Origin: Cognatilysobacter xinjiangensis
GTDB taxonomy: Bacteria; Pseudomonadota; Gammaproteobacteria; Xanthomonadales; Xanthomonadaceae
Reading direction: 5' to 3'
Length of the DNA: 64,000 bases
Assembly: GCF_014651995.1 (NCBI RefSeq)
Contig: NZ_BMXY01000002.1
Coordinates: forward strand, 372,001 to 436,000
Shown here: piece after piece, positions 61,967 through 64,000 of the stretch
Position numbering within the stretch: the first letter of the stretch is position 1
Layout of the letters: every line of letters starts with the position of its first letter
Notes under the pieces: generated by a model
Database searches by the model: none
Told to the model about the DNA's origin: nothing
The model's input: only the letters and a program-made list of their open reading frames with translations
Made by a program: the position numbers and the translations under genes

Positions 61967-64000
61967 ATGGCCGACCGTCTCCTGCGCTCCGCGCTCGCCA
62001 CTGCGCTGCTGCTCGCCTGCACCTCCCTCCACGCGCAGGAACCGGCGGCCGCGCCGGTGGCGGCACGCAGTTACCCGGCGGCCGATTTCGCGCGCTACTC
62101 GCCCAACAACGCCTACGACATGCTGCGGCAGGTGCCCGGCTTCGTGATCCGCGAAGCCGAGCAGGAACGCGGCCTCGGCGAGGCCACCGGCAACGTGGTC
62201 ATCAACGGCCGGCGCATCTCGGGCAAGTCCAACGACGTGCTGACCGAGCTCACGCGCGTGCCGGCCGCCAACGTGGTGCGCATCGACATCGTCGAGGGCG
62301 CGACGCTCGACATTCCGGGCCTGTCCGGACAGGTCGCCAACGTGGTGACCCGGGCGGGCGGCATCAGCGGGCAGTGGTCGTGGAAGCCGGACGTGCGCAA
62401 GTACTACACGCGCCCGCAGATCACCCGCGGCGACGTCTCGGTGAGCGGCTCCAGCGGCGGCCTGCAGTACACGGTCGGCCTGCGCAACGACGCCAACCAC
62501 AGCGGCGCCGGCGGCGGCACGCGCATCTACAACGCCGACGGCACGCTGCGCGACACGCGCGACGACGCGTGGACCGGGGAGATGGACCGGCCCAAGCTCA
62601 GCACGCAGCTCACGTACACCGCCGCCGACGGCGACGTCGCCAACCTCAATGCGTCGGTGCAGAAGGAGTTCTACCACTACCGCGAGGACGGCTTCCGCAG
62701 CGGACCGGGCCTGCCCGATCGCGAGCGCAAGGTCCGCGAGCACGAGGGCGGGCATACCTGGGAAGTCGGCGGCGACTACGAGTTCGGCGTCGGCATCGGC
62801 AGGCTCAAGCTGATCGGCCTCGATCGCTATGCGCATACGCCGTACTCGCAGACCGTGACCACGCGCTACCTCGACGGCTCATCGCCCGACAGCGGCAGCC
62901 GCTACGCGCGCGACAGCGAGGAAAAGGAGCAGATCGCGCGCGCCGAATACCGCTGGAAGACCGGCGCCAGCGACTGGCGCATTTCCGCCGAAGGTGCGTT
63001 CAACCGGCTCGACAGCACCACGCTGATCGCCGAGCTCGATCCGAGCGGCGTCTTCGTCGACGTGCCGCTGCCCGGCGCGAACGCGCGCGTGCAGGAGGAC
63101 CGCTACGAACTGATCGGCAGCTGGGGCCATCCGCTCGGTGAGAAGGCCAAGCTGCAGCTCTCCGCCGGCGCCGAGCATTCCACGTTGGCGCAGGTCGGCG
63201 GCGGCGGGCTCACACGCGAATTCCTCAGGCCCAAGGGCACGCTGTCGGTGGCGTGGAAGCCGACCAGCACGCTCGACGTCAACGTGAAGCTGCAGCGCCG
63301 CGTCGGCCAGCTCAACTTCTACGACTTCCTCGCCTCGGTGAACCTCAACGACGACCGCGAGAACGCCGGCAACCCCGATCTCGTGCCGCAGCAGAGCTGG
63401 GACTTCGAGGTCGAGGCGACCAAGAACTTCGGCGCCTACGGCACCAGCACGCTGCGCCTGTACGACCATCGCATCGACGACCTGATCGACATCATCCCGA
63501 TCGGTGCCGATGGCGAGAGCCTGGGCAACATCGACAGCGCGCGCGAATACGGCGTCGAGTGGAAGGGCACGTGGAAGCTCGAGCCGTTCGGCTGGCGCGG
63601 CGCGAAGGTCGACACGCGCTGGTGGCTGCAGCAGAGCGAAGTGCGCGACCCGCTCACCGGCGTGGAGCGTCGCATCAGCGGCAGCCTGATCCACTTCTGG
63701 CAGGTGAAGCTTCGCCACGACGTGCCGGGCACCTCGTGGGCCTGGGGCTTCGACATCAACCACGAGCTCGACGCGCGCGACGTGCGCCTGACCGAGATCG
63801 GCTACACCTGGGAAGGCCCGCGCTGGGGCGAGCTGTTCATCGAGCGCAAGGACTTCCACGGCCTCACGCTGCGCGCCGCGGTGGCCAATGCGCTCGACGC
63901 CGGCAGCTATCGCGACCGCTACGTCCACCTCGGGCGTCGCACCGATCCGCTGGACTACCACGAGGTGCGCGACCGCCGCATCGGGCCGATCTTCGCGTTC
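61967..64000 (+). CDS. TonB-dependent receptor, C-terminus beyond window
   Basis: At least 678 codons without a stop. Signal peptide (ATALLLACTSLHAQE), then a plug domain: NNAYDMLRQVPGFVIREAE, TGNVVINGRRISGKSNDVL, RVPAANVVRIDIVEGATLD. Many amphipathic strands follow. Such receptors take up siderophores, vitamins or sugars across the outer membrane using TonB; the ligand is unknown. ATG at 61967 or in-frame ATG at 61955 are both possible. It is cut by the window end. Confidence 0.9.
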   Translation, partial: MADRLLRSALATALLLACTSLHAQEPAAAPVAARSYPAADFARYSPNNAYDMLRQVPGFVIREAEQERGLGEATGNVVINGRRISGKSNDVLTELTRVPAANVVRIDIVEGATLDIPGLSGQVANVVTRAGGISGQWSWKPDVRKYYTRPQITRGDVSVSGSSGGLQYTVGLRNDANHSGAGGGTRIYNADGTLRDTRDDAWTGEMDRPKLSTQLTYTAADGDVANLNASVQKEFYHYREDGFRSGPGLPDRERKVREHEGGHTWEVGGDYEFGVGIGRLKLIGLDRYAHTPYSQTVTTRYLDGSSPDSGSRYARDSEEKEQIARAEYRWKTGASDWRISAEGAFNRLDSTTLIAELDPSGVFVDVPLPGANARVQEDRYELIGSWGHPLGEKAKLQLSAGAEHSTLAQVGGGGLTREFLRPKGTLSVAWKPTSTLDVNVKLQRRVGQLNFYDFLASVNLNDDRENAGNPDLVPQQSWDFEVEATKNFGAYGTSTLRLYDHRIDDLIDIIPIGADGESLGNIDSAREYGVEWKGTWKLEPFGWRGAKVDTRWWLQQSEVRDPLTGVERRISGSLIHFWQVKLRHDVPGTSWAWGFDINHELDARDVRLTEIGYTWEGPRWGELFIERKDFHGLTLRAAVANALDAGSYRDRYVHLGRRTDPLDYHEVRDRRIGPIFAF

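Noticed and set aside
61918-63141. 407-codon plus-strand frame over the TonB receptor
   Set aside because: Wrong frame; the frame starting at 61967 gives signal peptide, plug and barrel strands and stays open to the window end.

Overview
The window is about 70% G+C, with very dense gene packing, short 5' leaders and many GTG starts. Several gene families together point to a gammaproteobacterium of the Xanthomonadaceae/Lysobacteraceae (Lysobacter or Luteimonas type): a split adenosylcobalamin-dependent ribonucleotide reductase, an Ax21-like outer-membrane protein, a LOV hybrid histidine kinase, an AidB-like acyl-CoA dehydrogenase, a TrpRS with a C-terminal extension, and an H1-like Lys/Ala-rich protein. 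No plasmid, phage or integrase gene is visible; apart from one small AT-richer insert this looks like chromosomal core and soft-core DNA. The placement is inferred from family recognition, not from a database search.

Layout. 1-9 kb: thioredoxin end, a PhyH-type dioxygenase, a CPA2 antiporter, DUF488, an MFS transporter, a DUF2243 pair, aidB and a CDF metal transporter. 9-19 kb: LysM protein, a membrane diguanylate cyclase, a stand-alone receiver, an ion channel with an unusual selectivity filter, DedA, several small proteins, a KaiC-like ATPase with its own receiver, msrB, and a VOC protein beside a frameshifted DUF606 transporter. 19-30 kb: exported proteins, a lipoprotein lipase, a thioesterase, a blue-light LOV kinase, lipocalin, an Ax21-like barrel, a serine hydrolase and DUF1456. 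29-36 kb: an orphan GspE/PilB ATPase, an EEP-family hydrolase, a periplasmic lactonase-like metallo-beta-lactamase and exported proteins.

36.7-40.7 kb is gene-poor: it carries copies of a dispersed intergenic repeat, a 21-bp minisatellite and a cluster of GGGGTCAGAGT-type units around a DUF4136-like lipoprotein, an FKBP, a small membrane protein and a second PhyH protein. 40.7-42.5 kb is an AT-richer two-gene unit, a multi-TM protein overlapping a winged-helix plus nucleoside-deoxyribosyltransferase/TIR-like protein. It sits between the repeat cluster and the terminator of nrdJb and is the best candidate for an undescribed (possibly defensive) system. 42.6-47 kb holds nrdJa, an H1-like gene and nrdJb, all leftward.

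47-54 kb: a DegP/DegQ protease, a YqjD/YqjE/YqjK-like envelope trio with a PerM-type exporter, MtfA-like peptidase, birA and coaX (overlapping by 4 bp). 54-64 kb: a SPOR-like protein whose stop codon lies inside tRNA-Thr(TGT), a large MASE1-PAS-GGDEF-EAL protein, arginase, an entericidin-like lipoprotein with a clear terminator, trpS and the first 678+ codons of a TonB-dependent receptor cut by the window edge. Signalling is prominent: two c-di-GMP enzymes, a light-sensing kinase and two free-standing receivers.
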